This document shows positions 26,921-35,755 of a stretch of DNA of 64,000 nucleotides, one piece after another. Under the pieces are notes generated by a model. That model had not been told where the DNA came from. It did not search any database and was given only the letters and a program-made list of their open reading frames with translations. The DNA lies in contig NZ_JAVWJB010000009.1 of the NCBI RefSeq assembly GCF_036639235.1, positions 1 through 64,000 of the forward strand, written 5' to 3'. The DNA is from Clostridium_AB sp036639235 (GTDB lineage Bacteria; Bacillota; Clostridia; Clostridiales; Caloramatoraceae). Each line of letters starts with the position of its first letter. Within the stretch, counting starts at the first letter, position 1. The position numbers and the translations under genes were made by a program.

Positions 26921-26990
26921 AAAAAGCTTTCAAAACTGTAAAAACAACTTAAAAAGTATAGTTTTTACATGTTTTTGAAGGTTTTTTTTA
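26921..26990 (+). terminator. Terminator at the end of block B
   Basis: AAGCTTTCAAAACTGTAAAAAC (26925-26946 region) faces GTTTTTACATGTTTTTGAAG (26961-26980), giving a long AT-rich stem with a few mismatches, followed by GGTTTTTTTT. Confidence 0.65.
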
Positions 26991-27210
26991 TTTTGTGTAG
27001 AAATTACAGTGGTAAAAGAGTTAAAATAAGTGTATAGATTAAGTTTTATGTAAATATAATAAATTATTATATTAAAAGTTAAAAAATATAAAAATAAGTA
27101 AAAATATATATTTATGCTTTATTTTTGGTTTAAAATAGTATAAAATAATTTTAATGAGATAATTAATTATATTTTAAAAAAAATTAAAAAATATAATAAA
27201 GGAGAAAAAT
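26991..27210. other. AT-rich intergenic region before the flgB block
   Basis: About 220 bases, extremely A/T-rich, with no coding potential. It should carry the promoter of block C (flgB to flgG), but several TATAAT-like and TATAAA strings exist and none has a convincing -35 partner, so I do not name one. No sigma-28 or sigma-54 element is seen. Confidence 0.5.
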
Positions 27211-27618
27211 ATGGCTGGTACAATCGACTCAATTACCTATGATCTGATAAAAGGTGCAGTTGATGCTAGTGCTGCAAGGGGACAGGTAATATCAAATAAT
27301 ATATCAAATGTTAACACTCCTAAATTTAAAGTATCTAGCGTTAAGTTTGAAGAGAACCTGGCAAGTGCTTTAAGCGGAGATAGTATTAGTATGAAACTAA
27401 CAAATAGAAAACATATACCAGACGAAAGTAATTCTCTAAATGGGTATACAGTTGTTAAAGACGAAAAGACAAGTTTGAGACCTGATGGGAATAATGTAGA
27501 TATAGAGAAAGAAATGGTAGATTTAGCCTCTAATAATATGTACTATAATTTTTTAGTATCTAGATTAAACGGTAAAATTTCATCTAAGCGTCACGTAATA
27601 AGTGAAGGGAGAAAATAA
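27211..27618 (+). CDS. flgB: Flagellar basal-body rod protein FlgB
   Basis: Proximal rod subunit exported by the type III apparatus. The rod signature AARGQVISNNISNVNTPKFK lies near residue 20, and the C-terminal block VDIEKEMVDLASNNMYYNFL is typical. 135 residues. First gene of block C; ATG at 27211 after AAAGGAG. flgC follows 3 bases after its stop. Confidence 0.95.
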   Translation: MAGTIDSITYDLIKGAVDASAARGQVISNNISNVNTPKFKVSSVKFEENLASALSGDSISMKLTNRKHIPDESNSLNGYTVVKDEKTSLRPDGNNVDIEKEMVDLASNNMYYNFLVSRLNGKISSKRHVISEGRK

Positions 27619-27620
27619 AA

Positions 27621-28046
27621 ATGGGGTTATTTGATTCACTTACAATAAGTTCAACAGGACTTACTGCTGAAAGAATGAGAATGGATGTAATATCTAATAA
27701 TATTGCAAACATAGAAACAACAAGAACTAAAAATGGGGGACCTTATGTTAGAAAAACAGTAAGCTTTGAGGAAAATCTTACAAGAAGCTTTTCGACAGTA
27801 AAAGACAAAAAAAGCATGGGTGTTAAGGTATCATCTATACAGGAGGATAAATCAACACCTCTTAAAAGAGTATATAATCCGACCCATGCAGATGCAGGGG
27901 CAGATGGATATGTTACTATGCCAAATGTTAATCCTTTAAATGAAATGGTAGATCTAATTACCGCATCAAGGGGATATGAGGCAAACGTTACAGCTTTAAA
28001 CACTAATAAGCAAATGTTTATGAAGTCATTAGAAATTGGAAGGTAG
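27621..28046 (+). CDS. flgC: Flagellar basal-body rod protein FlgC
   Basis: Proximal rod protein. ISSTGLTAERMRMDVISNNI at the start, then ANIETTRT, and a C-terminal VNPLNEMVDLITASRGYEAN, the standard FlgC ends. 141 residues. It lies between flgB and fliE in the classical order. Confidence 0.96.
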   Translation: MGLFDSLTISSTGLTAERMRMDVISNNIANIETTRTKNGGPYVRKTVSFEENLTRSFSTVKDKKSMGVKVSSIQEDKSTPLKRVYNPTHADAGADGYVTMPNVNPLNEMVDLITASRGYEANVTALNTNKQMFMKSLEIGR

Positions 28047-28056
28047 GTAAATTTAA

Positions 28057-28359
28057 ATGAGAGTTGATGGAATAGGGACACTATTCGATTCCCAAATAAA
28101 TAAACTGCAGAATAATAAGACTGAAAATATCGAAAATACTAAAGGTTTTGGAGATTTTGTCAAAGATGCACTAAATAAGGTTAACGACAAGATGATAAAG
28201 TCGGATGATTTAACTCAAAAAGCAATCCTTGGACAAGTCGATAATGTTCATGAAGTTTTAGTAGCTGCTGAGGAGGCTAGACTCTCTCTTGAGTTAACAG
28301 TCCAAATAAGAAATAAAATTGTCGAGGCATATCAAGAAATAAATAGAATGCAATTTTAA
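28057..28359 (+). CDS. fliE: Hook-basal body protein FliE
   Basis: Joins the MS ring to the rod. The 100-residue protein has the FliE pattern: GDFVKDALNKVNDKMIKSDD, then the C-terminal VHEVLVAAEEARLSLELTVQ and a final AYQEINRMQF. Position between flgC and fliF confirms it. Confidence 0.94.
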   Translation: MRVDGIGTLFDSQINKLQNNKTENIENTKGFGDFVKDALNKVNDKMIKSDDLTQKAILGQVDNVHEVLVAAEEARLSLELTVQIRNKIVEAYQEINRMQF

Positions 28360-28387
28360 AATTTAAGCAACTAAAGGAGTACTATAT

Positions 28388-29965
28388 ATGAACAGATTTC
28401 TCGAATTTTTCAAAGATAAGTTTGAGAAGTGGAAGGCATGGTCTAAAATTAAAAAAATTACTTCAGTATCTATTGGGGCATTGCTAATTGCATCGTTAAT
28501 AATTGGAGTAGTTTATGCTACACGAACAGAATATGCTACACTTTTTTCAAACTTAGAGGTTGCGGATTCGAATAAGGTTGTTGAGAAACTAAAGACAGAT
28601 AAGATTCCATACAAAATCGAAGGAAATGCTATATTAGTTCCTAATGAGAAGGTAGATGAACTTAGAATGTCATCATTATCAGATGGTACGGTGTCTTCAG
28701 GAACTGGATTTGAATTATTTGATCAAAGTGCAATTGGTATGACGGATAAGGAAGCAAGTGTTAAGTACCAAAGAGCACTTCAAGGGGAACTTGAAAGATC
28801 TATTGCTACATTTGAGGAAGTAGAAAAGGCTAAGGTCCTAATCAATCTTCCAGAGGAAACAGTGTTTACTAAAGACACTGAAAAGGGAAGTGCTTCTGTA
28901 ACTTTAACCCTAACAGGTAGTGGAAAGCTTAAAGAAGAAAAGGTAAAAGCAATTATAGCTTTAGTTACAGGAAGTACAAAGAATATTCCACAGGAAAATG
29001 TAGAAGTGGTTGATAGTAAAATGAATCTTTTGTCAGATGGTTTATTTGATGAAAATGAAAATGGAACTGTTGCGACTAGTAAACAGTATGAACAGGAAAA
29101 ATATTTTGAAAAGTCACTAGAAAAAGAAGTTATGGAAAGTTTAGAGTCAATGTTTGGTCAAGGAAAGGTTAGAGTTAATATGAATGCAGATCTTGATTTT
29201 GACTCTAAAAAGGTCACAGCTATAACATATGATAAAGACAATGTAATTCCTATAAGCGTTAAAGAATATAAAGAGACTGCTAAGGATAATGGAAATGGTG
29301 CTACAACACCAGGAGTTGATACTAATACTGGAGTTACCTACCCTAATTCAAATGGAAGTAATGGGTCAAGTACATCAGAAAGAACTGAAACTATTACTAA
29401 TAATGAAGCAGGTACAACCGAGGAAATAGTTGTAAAGGCTCCAGGTGAGGTTAGAAGACTTACAGCATCAGTTATGATTGATGGGAATTTATCAGAGGCA
29501 CAAAAAGCATCGGTTAGGAATATGGTAGCTGCAGCGGTAGGATATGATTCAGTTAATAGACGTGATGTTATAAACGTTGATTCTATGGTATTTGATGAAG
29601 ATGCTAAGAGAGCTGAGGAAGCTGCAAAGAAGGCTCTTGAGCAGGAAGAAGCTAAAAAGGAACTTATAAGAAATATTTTATTAATTGCAGTTGGACTAGC
29701 TCTAGTAGTAGGAAGCATAGTAGCTCTACTTATCTGGAGAAAGAAAAAGTATCAAGATGAGGATGAAGAACTTCTTACAGGAGGAAATATTGATATGGCA
29801 GATGGAACATCACCACTTGCACCTTCAGAATACTCACCTGTACTTGATGAAAATGAAGATGAATACAAGATGAATCTTGAAAAAGAAATTAGAAGTTATG
29901 CAGCTAAAAAGCCTGAACAGGTTGTTGATATAATTAAAACTTGGTTATCAGAGGATGAGAGGTGA
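28388..29965 (+). CDS. fliF: Flagellar MS-ring protein FliF
   Basis: Forms the membrane ring on which the basal body is built. Two membrane helices frame a periplasmic domain: TM1 at about 22-45 (SVSIGALLIASLIIGVVYAT) and TM2 at about 430-455 (LIAVGLALVVGSIVALLIWR). Between them are the YscJ-like ring domains (YATLFSNLEVADSNKVVEKL). The C-terminal cytoplasmic tail (VVDIIKTWLSED) binds FliG. 525 residues. A low-complexity Gly/Asn/Ser/Thr stretch near 300-335 is the variable linker. Confidence 0.97.
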   Translation: MNRFLEFFKDKFEKWKAWSKIKKITSVSIGALLIASLIIGVVYATRTEYATLFSNLEVADSNKVVEKLKTDKIPYKIEGNAILVPNEKVDELRMSSLSDGTVSSGTGFELFDQSAIGMTDKEASVKYQRALQGELERSIATFEEVEKAKVLINLPEETVFTKDTEKGSASVTLTLTGSGKLKEEKVKAIIALVTGSTKNIPQENVEVVDSKMNLLSDGLFDENENGTVATSKQYEQEKYFEKSLEKEVMESLESMFGQGKVRVNMNADLDFDSKKVTAITYDKDNVIPISVKEYKETAKDNGNGATTPGVDTNTGVTYPNSNGSNGSSTSERTETITNNEAGTTEEIVVKAPGEVRRLTASVMIDGNLSEAQKASVRNMVAAAVGYDSVNRRDVINVDSMVFDEDAKRAEEAAKKALEQEEAKKELIRNILLIAVGLALVVGSIVALLIWRKKKYQDEDEELLTGGNIDMADGTSPLAPSEYSPVLDENEDEYKMNLEKEIRSYAAKKPEQVVDIIKTWLSEDER

Positions 29966-29969
29966 TGAG

Positions 29970-30983
29970 ATGGCTACAACTACTAAGTTAACTGGGGTAC
30001 AGAAGGCAGCTATTCTTTTTGTAACTTTAGGACCAGATGCATCAGCTCCTATAATAAAAAGTCTACCAGAGGCTGAAATACAAAAGATAACATTTGAAAT
30101 AGCTAATATGCCTAAAATAAAAAGAGAATTAAAAGAAGAAGTTTTAAGAGAGTTTGTTGATTTAAATAAAGCTAAGGACTTTATTATCGAAGGTGGATTC
30201 GACTATGCTAAGAACCTGTTAAGCAAGGCTCTTGGAAGTCAAAGGGCACTAGAAATAATAGAAAAGGTTTCAGAGGTTACTCAGCAGTATAGACCCTTTG
30301 CAATTGCGAGAAAGGCAGATGCTAATCAGCTTTTAAATGTTATACAAAATGAGCATCCACAAACAATAGCACTTATACTTTGCCACCTTCAGTCTGAAAG
30401 AGCAGCACAAATACTGTCAGGTCTTTCAGATGAGCTTCAAGCAGAGGTTGCAAAAAGAGTAGCAACTATGAGTAATACTTCTCCTATAGTAATTGAGGAA
30501 GTAGAGAGGGTACTTGAGAAGAAGTTATCAGGTGTTATAAGATCAGAGGCAACAGTAATTGGAGGTATACAGTCACTTGTTGATATTCTAAATGGAGTTG
30601 ATAGGGGTACTGAAAAATCAATTATTGAAGAACTTGATCGTGATGAGCCAGAACTTGCTGAAAAAATCAGAGAATCTATGTTTGTATTTGAAGATGTTAT
30701 TACCCTTGGAAATGCATCAATCCAAAGAATTTTACGTGAGGTTGATGTTAGAGAACTTGCACTTGCTCTTAAGGGATCTTCAGAGGAAGTTGCAAGCATT
30801 ATTTACAAGAATATGTCGAAAAGAGCTGCACAGACCCTTAAGGAGGACATTGAGTTCCTAGGGCCTGTAAGATTAATAGATGTAGAAAAAGCACAACAAT
30901 CTATTGTATCAATAGTTAGAAGACTAGACGATACTGGAGAAATAGTAATTTCAAGAGGTGGAGAAGATGCCATCATTGTATAG
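29970..30983 (+). CDS. fliG: Flagellar motor switch protein FliG
   Basis: C-ring protein that contacts FliF, FliM and the stator. FliG_N (KLTGVQKAAILFVTLGPDAS), FliG_M with the EHPQTIALIL motif, and FliG_C with charged torque helix (FEDVITLGNASIQRILREVD) are all present. 337 residues from the ATG at 29970, which follows AGAGGTGATGAG; the in-frame ATG at 29955 lies within the fliF end and has no ribosome binding site. The start is 4 bases past the fliF stop. Confidence 0.97.
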   Translation: MATTTKLTGVQKAAILFVTLGPDASAPIIKSLPEAEIQKITFEIANMPKIKRELKEEVLREFVDLNKAKDFIIEGGFDYAKNLLSKALGSQRALEIIEKVSEVTQQYRPFAIARKADANQLLNVIQNEHPQTIALILCHLQSERAAQILSGLSDELQAEVAKRVATMSNTSPIVIEEVERVLEKKLSGVIRSEATVIGGIQSLVDILNGVDRGTEKSIIEELDRDEPELAEKIRESMFVFEDVITLGNASIQRILREVDVRELALALKGSSEEVASIIYKNMSKRAAQTLKEDIEFLGPVRLIDVEKAQQSIVSIVRRLDDTGEIVISRGGEDAIIV

Positions 30984-31928
30984 TAATGTAATTAGAGGTA
31001 AGGAGATTAGCGATAAAAAGCTAATCTCACCTCCTATATTAGAGACAATATATTCAAAGGAAATTGAAGAAAAAAGTACTGATGTAGTAAAACCAGAGGT
31101 TGATATAGACAGTATATATAAAGCTATTGAGAAAGAGGCCCGTGAAAAGGGTAATGAGATAATTAAGGAATATGAAAATAGGGCTCAGGAAATTNNNNNN
31201 NNNNNNNNNNNNNNNNNNNNNNNNNNNNNNNNNNNNNNNNNNNNNNNNNNNNNNNNNNNNNNNNNNNNNNNNNNNNNNNNNNNNNNNNNNNNNNCCGTGA
31301 AAAGGGTAATGAGATAATTAAGGAATATGAAAATAGGGCTCAGGAAATTATAGAGAATTCTCATATAATTGCTGAAACTATTAAAGAAGAAGCCGTAGAT
31401 AAAGGTTACCAGGATGGATATCAGAAAGGCTATAAAGAAGGATATGATTATGGCACAGAAGAGGCTAAAAGAGAAAATGAAGAAATTATAAATGACTCAA
31501 TAGAAAAGAGAGAAATAGCTTATAAGTTTCTAGATGAATGTCATATTGAATCAAGGCAGTATATAAGTCAGATTCAAGATGAGGTTATAGATATTGTAAT
31601 GGAAGTTAGCAAAAAAGTTGTTTTAACAGAAGTTACACAAAATAGGGAAGTTATATTAAGTATTATAGAGTCAGCTATTTTAAAGTGTGCAGATAAGGAT
31701 AAGATAATAATTAAACTTAGCCCTAAAAATGCTGCAATTATTAAAGAAGAAAAAAATAGATTTTCATCATTAGTAGATGAAAAGTGTAATATATTAGTTT
31801 TAGCAGATGGTGAGTTTGATGACTTTACCTATAAGCTAGAAACTCCTTCAAGTTATATTGATGCAAGTATTCAGGTTCAACTTGATTCGATTTTGAAGAA
31901 TTTGTTAGGAGATAGTATAAATGTTTAG
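30967..31928 (+). CDS. fliH: Flagellar export ATPase regulator FliH (interrupted by a 100-N assembly gap)
   Basis: Binds the ATPase FliI and docks it on the export gate. The reading frame is broken by Ns at 31195-31294, but the 55 bases on either side are identical (31140-31194 and 31295-31349); joining them once restores a continuous frame of 268 residues. It has the FliH glycine-repeat segment KGYQDGYQKGYKEGYDYG followed by a long helical region and the C-terminal domain (VSKKVVLTEVTQNREVILSI). The ATG at 30967 follows AGAGGTGGAG; a GTG at 30958 lies inside that element. Overlaps fliG by 17 and fliI by 8 bases. Confidence 0.9.
31195..31294. other. Assembly gap of 100 N inside fliH
   Basis: Exactly 100 N. 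The 55 bases before (31140-31194) and after (31295-31349) are identical and begin CCGTGAAAAGG. This is the pattern of two contigs overlapping by one k-mer and left unmerged; the apparent duplication is probably not biological. Confidence 0.92.
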
Positions 31929-33222
31929 TGTAGATTTTAACTCTTTAACTGAAAAGGTTAGAAAAGCTAAAACATTAACTGTTAGAGGTAAGGTTAAAAA
32001 GGTTGTTGGATTAACAGTTGAGGTTGAGGGTATTAGAGCTTTTGTTGGAGAGGTATGCATTATAAAAAATATTGATAATAATGAAATAGAATGCGAAGTT
32101 GTTGGATTTAATGGTGAAACAGCTATATTAATGCCATTTGACACCACATTTGGTATTGCACCAGGTTCTGAAGTTATTGCAACAGGAAATGCATTAACTG
32201 TTAAGGTATCAGATTCTCTTTTAGGAAGAGTATTAGATGGACTTGGAAGAGATATGAATGGTTATGAACCAAAAGCTGCTACAGAATATAAATTAGATAG
32301 AGATCCTCCAAATCCTTTAACTAGAAAAAGAATTAAATCTGTAATGACTACTGGAGTTAGAGCAATAGATGGATTTTTAACATGTGGAGTTGGACAAAGA
32401 ATTGGTATATTTGCAGGGAGTGGAGTTGGAAAAAGTACACTACTTGGAATGATAGCAAAGTATTCGGATGCAGATGTTAATGTTATTGCATTAGTAGGTG
32501 AAAGAGGTCGAGAGGTTAAAGAATTTATTGAGAAAGACCTTGGAGAAGAAGGTTTAAAAAGATCAGTAGTTGTGGTTGCAACATCGGATCAATCACCAAT
32601 TATGAGATTAAAGGGAGCATATGCAGCAACAAGTATTGCAGAGTATTTTAGAGATAAGGGCAAAAATGTAATGATGATGATGGATTCTGTTACAAGATTT
32701 GCAATGGCCCAAAGAGAAATAGGGTTAACCATTGGAGAACCACCAGCTACAAAGGGGTATACCCCATCGGTTTTTGCTAAATTGCCAAGACTTATGGAAA
32801 GAACAGGAAATAGTGCTAATGGTTCAATTACTGCTTTTTATACTGTTCTAGTTGATGGTGATGATATGAATGAGCCAATTGCAGATGCTACCCGTGGTAT
32901 TTTAGATGGTCATATTGTATTCTCAAGAAAAATTGCAGCTAAAAATCATTATCCTGCTATAGATATTAATTCAAGTGTATCTAGACTTATGAGTCAGATT
33001 GCAGGTGAAGAGTTAAAGGAAAAGGCAGGTAAGGTTAGAGATTTACTTGCAACATATTCTGAATCAGAAGACTTAATAAATATAGGTGCATATCAATCAG
33101 GTGCAAATTATAAGGTTGATGAAGCTATTAATAAAATAGATGCTATAAATGAATTTTTAAAACAAAAAGTAGATGAATACTCATCTTTAAATGACACTAT
33201 TGAAAAACTTTTAAGTATTTAA
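31921..33222 (+). CDS. fliI: Flagellum-specific export ATPase FliI
   Basis: Hexameric cytoplasmic ATPase of the export apparatus, related to F1-beta. Walker A FAGSGVGKSTLLGMI, Walker B NVMMMMDSVTRFAMAQREIG, and the export-ATPase signature PPATKGYTPSVFAKLPRL are present. 433 residues, normal length. ATG at 31921, overlapping the fliH end by 8 bases. Confidence 0.97.
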   Translation: MFSVDFNSLTEKVRKAKTLTVRGKVKKVVGLTVEVEGIRAFVGEVCIIKNIDNNEIECEVVGFNGETAILMPFDTTFGIAPGSEVIATGNALTVKVSDSLLGRVLDGLGRDMNGYEPKAATEYKLDRDPPNPLTRKRIKSVMTTGVRAIDGFLTCGVGQRIGIFAGSGVGKSTLLGMIAKYSDADVNVIALVGERGREVKEFIEKDLGEEGLKRSVVVVATSDQSPIMRLKGAYAATSIAEYFRDKGKNVMMMMDSVTRFAMAQREIGLTIGEPPATKGYTPSVFAKLPRLMERTGNSANGSITAFYTVLVDGDDMNEPIADATRGILDGHIVFSRKIAAKNHYPAIDINSSVSRLMSQIAGEELKEKAGKVRDLLATYSESEDLINIGAYQSGANYKVDEAINKIDAINEFLKQKVDEYSSLNDTIEKLLSI

Positions 33223-33236
33223 CAGAGGTGTTATAG

Positions 33237-33677
33237 ATGTTTAATTTTAAGTTAGATAAGGTATTAGATTACAGAGAAAAGATTGAAAAAAAGTCAAAAG
33301 AAAATTTCGCAGCGAAACTTAGAATATATAGCGACATTAACTTTGAATTAGAGAGTTTAGTAACCAAAAAAACTCAAGTTCTAAATGGTGGATATAGTAA
33401 TTTAAGAACAACTCAAGAGTTAATAGTATTCCAGAGGTACCTAACTTTCCTTGATGATTCAATAGATAAAACACGTGAAGAGTTAAGTGTTGCTGAAAGA
33501 ATACTTGAAGGAGCTAGAGTTGAGGTTATAAAAGCTAACAAGGATAGAAAAGTTATTGAAACACTTAAAGATAATGCTTATATAGAGCATATTAAAGAAG
33601 AAAACAAGTTAGAGCAAAACAAATTAGATGATATTGCATCTAATAACTATATAAAATCATTGAAAGGAGGTGATTAA
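33237..33677 (+). CDS. fliJ: Flagellar export chaperone FliJ
   Basis: A 146-residue, nearly continuous two-helix coiled coil (FNFKLDKVLDYREKIEKKSK at the start, typical of FliJ), acting as stalk of the FliI ring. Position between fliI and fliK supports it. The 3' end of the gene contains the perfect AAGGAGGTGAT ribosome binding site of fliK. Confidence 0.9.
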   Translation: MFNFKLDKVLDYREKIEKKSKENFAAKLRIYSDINFELESLVTKKTQVLNGGYSNLRTTQELIVFQRYLTFLDDSIDKTREELSVAERILEGARVEVIKANKDRKVIETLKDNAYIEHIKEENKLEQNKLDDIASNNYIKSLKGGD

Positions 33678-33680
33678 TAA

Positions 33681-34757
33681 TTGAATGCAAATATAGCAAT
33701 GCCCGCAGCTACTTCACCAAACCAAGGTTCATTTAAAGCATCTTCTTTTAACGGTTCATCTGATGAAGCTGGTTTTGTAGGATTTTTAACATCTCTTATA
33801 ACATCAGGTAAGTCAGGAGAAGAAGTACTAGTAAGTTTATTTGGTAACTCTAATGGACTATCCGAAGAATCAAGCCAAACCTTAAACCAAACCTTAACCA
33901 TTGGAAGTTTATTAAGTTCTTTAAACTTAAGAGAAGCAAGCTTAAAAGAAGGAACACTATGTGATAGCCTTAACAATTTTATAGTAAATGACAATGTTGA
34001 GGATATTTTAAGCAACCTAAAAAATAAATCTCAAAGTATGGCGGAAGAAAATATTACACAGTTTCTAGCAGATGGAAGTATTGACCTTTCATTTATAAAG
34101 ATGAAGTCAATTAACTCACTTAATTCATTAGCTCAAAACAGTAATATGGGTTCAACTATAAGTGGTATGATTTCTAATCTATCACAAAGAGGAGAGAATA
34201 AAGAGATAATTGATGCATTAAAGTTTTTACAGCAGTTTACCACAAAAGACGGATCCCTAGATACTACAAAGCTTGTTAAAGCTCTTGAAGGGAAGGGAGA
34301 TTCATCATTAATGGGCAGTATGCAGTTTGCACAGCAAACAGCTTCGACCCAGGATATAACAGTTAAACATGCAAATATCTTTAAACAAGGAGATATTGTT
34401 GATGTTGTAGTAGAAAACTTTAAAACACTTAGACTACCTGGTAGATGTGAAATGAGAATAAAGCTTAACCCACAGGAACTTGGCGAAATCACTATAAAGT
34501 TAGTTCTTGAAAAGGGACAAATTTCAGCATCAATATCAGCGGATAAAAAGGAAACATTTGCACTACTTCAAAATAATCTTCAGCAGCTTCAAGAAAAACT
34601 GCAGTCTACAGGAGTAGATTTACATCATGTTTCTGTAAATCTTTCTCAGGAAGATGGTGGAGAAGAAGCTAGACGTGGCTTTAATGGAAATAGTGAAGAG
34701 TCAAATGACGAGGAGTTTGAATCAATTTTTGAGGATGCCCTTGAAGAAAATATATAG
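33681..34757 (+). CDS. fliK: Flagellar hook-length control protein FliK
   Basis: Secreted molecular ruler that switches export from hook to filament substrates. The first 235 residues are low-conservation, Ser/Asn-rich; the C-terminal Flg_hook domain (about 245-330) is clear: LRLPGRCEMRIKLNPQELGE, then ITIKLVLEKGQISASISADK. An acidic tail (EESNDEEFESIFEDALEEN) ends it. 358 residues. The TTG at 33681 is preferred since AAGGAGGTGAT ends seven bases before it. Confidence 0.9.
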   Translation: MNANIAMPAATSPNQGSFKASSFNGSSDEAGFVGFLTSLITSGKSGEEVLVSLFGNSNGLSEESSQTLNQTLTIGSLLSSLNLREASLKEGTLCDSLNNFIVNDNVEDILSNLKNKSQSMAEENITQFLADGSIDLSFIKMKSINSLNSLAQNSNMGSTISGMISNLSQRGENKEIIDALKFLQQFTTKDGSLDTTKLVKALEGKGDSSLMGSMQFAQQTASTQDITVKHANIFKQGDIVDVVVENFKTLRLPGRCEMRIKLNPQELGEITIKLVLEKGQISASISADKKETFALLQNNLQQLQEKLQSTGVDLHHVSVNLSQEDGGEEARRGFNGNSEESNDEEFESIFEDALEENI

Positions 34758-34768
34758 GAGGTATTTTT

Positions 34769-35296
34769 ATGCCAATAGGTTCAATTAATTCACCTAATAA
34801 TGTTGCTAATGGATACATGGGAAGTTCAGGTGTTAATAACGACATGACTAACAAAAATGTATTCTTTCAAATACTTGCAGCTGAACTCTCTAACCAGGAC
34901 CCACTTAAGGGGAAGGATGGAACAGAATATGTATCACAGCTTGCACAGTTTACATCACTTGAGCAAACGGAAAAGCTGTATACTGCAATGTCAAGAGTAT
35001 TAATGTCTTCAAGTGTTACAGAGGCAGGCATGATGATTGGCAAGGAAGTTGAGTTTGCAGTTAGAGGAAAAGATGGTACATACTCAACTGAAAAAGGAGT
35101 TGTTAAGTCAGTTAAGATTGAAGGTGGACAAGTATATCTTATAACTAAGGATGATAAGAAGTACGCACTAGAACAATCAGTTGGTTTTTCAGAACCTAAA
35201 GAGGAAGTTAAACCAGATGTAAAGCCAGATGTTAAACCAGATGTTAAACCAGAAGGTGGTACTACAGGAGGAGCAACTGAGGGTAGTGGAAAGTAG
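34769..35296 (+). CDS. flgD: Flagellar hook-capping protein FlgD
   Basis: Scaffold for hook assembly, lost when the hook is complete. The conserved N-terminal part holds NVFFQILAAELSNQDPLKGK, then DGTEYVSQLAQFTSLEQTEK. A short C-terminal domain follows. The tail has an in-frame tandem repeat KPDV (three to four units, about 149-162) and a Gly/Thr-rich end. 175 residues, longer than some Bacillus FlgD because of the tail. Confidence 0.93.
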   Translation: MPIGSINSPNNVANGYMGSSGVNNDMTNKNVFFQILAAELSNQDPLKGKDGTEYVSQLAQFTSLEQTEKLYTAMSRVLMSSSVTEAGMMIGKEVEFAVRGKDGTYSTEKGVVKSVKIEGGQVYLITKDDKKYALEQSVGFSEPKEEVKPDVKPDVKPDVKPEGGTTGGATEGSGK

Positions 35297-35305
35297 GGAA
35301 GTAAT

Positions 35306-35689
35306 GTGGCTAAGATAAATAATATACAGCAAATGCCATTAACCCCCACAAAAGAAAATATTAATAGGAAATCCTTCGACATTAGAAACACTCATAGACT
35401 TGAATTTGATAAATGTGTAAATAAAGCACTAGATAGTAACCTTAAAATTTCTGCCCATGCAAGTGAAAGACTTCAAAGTAGAAATATTAACCTATCAAAG
35501 GATGATGTGAATAGCATAAATAAGGCTATCGATAAGGTTCAAAATAAAGGGGCAAAAGAAACTTTAATCCTTTATAATGACTTAGCGTTAATTGCTAGTG
35601 TTCCAAATAGAACGATAATTACAGCTATGGACAAAACATCCCTAGAGGAAAAGATATTTACTAATATAGATAGTGCAATAATAATTTAG
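35306..35689 (+). CDS. Flagellar operon protein of the TIGR02530 type
   Basis: A 127-residue cytoplasmic protein of the small conserved family found between flgD and flgE in Firmicutes flagellar operons. The middle (LKISAHASERLQSRNINLSK) and the C-terminal half (KGAKETLILYNDLALIASVP, NRTIITAMDK) are the recognisable parts. GTG start at 35306. Its role is not established; by position it concerns hook assembly. Confidence 0.8.
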   Translation: MAKINNIQQMPLTPTKENINRKSFDIRNTHRLEFDKCVNKALDSNLKISAHASERLQSRNINLSKDDVNSINKAIDKVQNKGAKETLILYNDLALIASVPNRTIITAMDKTSLEEKIFTNIDSAIII

Positions 35690-35755
35690 GCTGGACCTTT
35701 AGGAGGCCTAACTGCTACTGACTGATTGATGTAGTAGAAATAAGGAGGTAATAAA

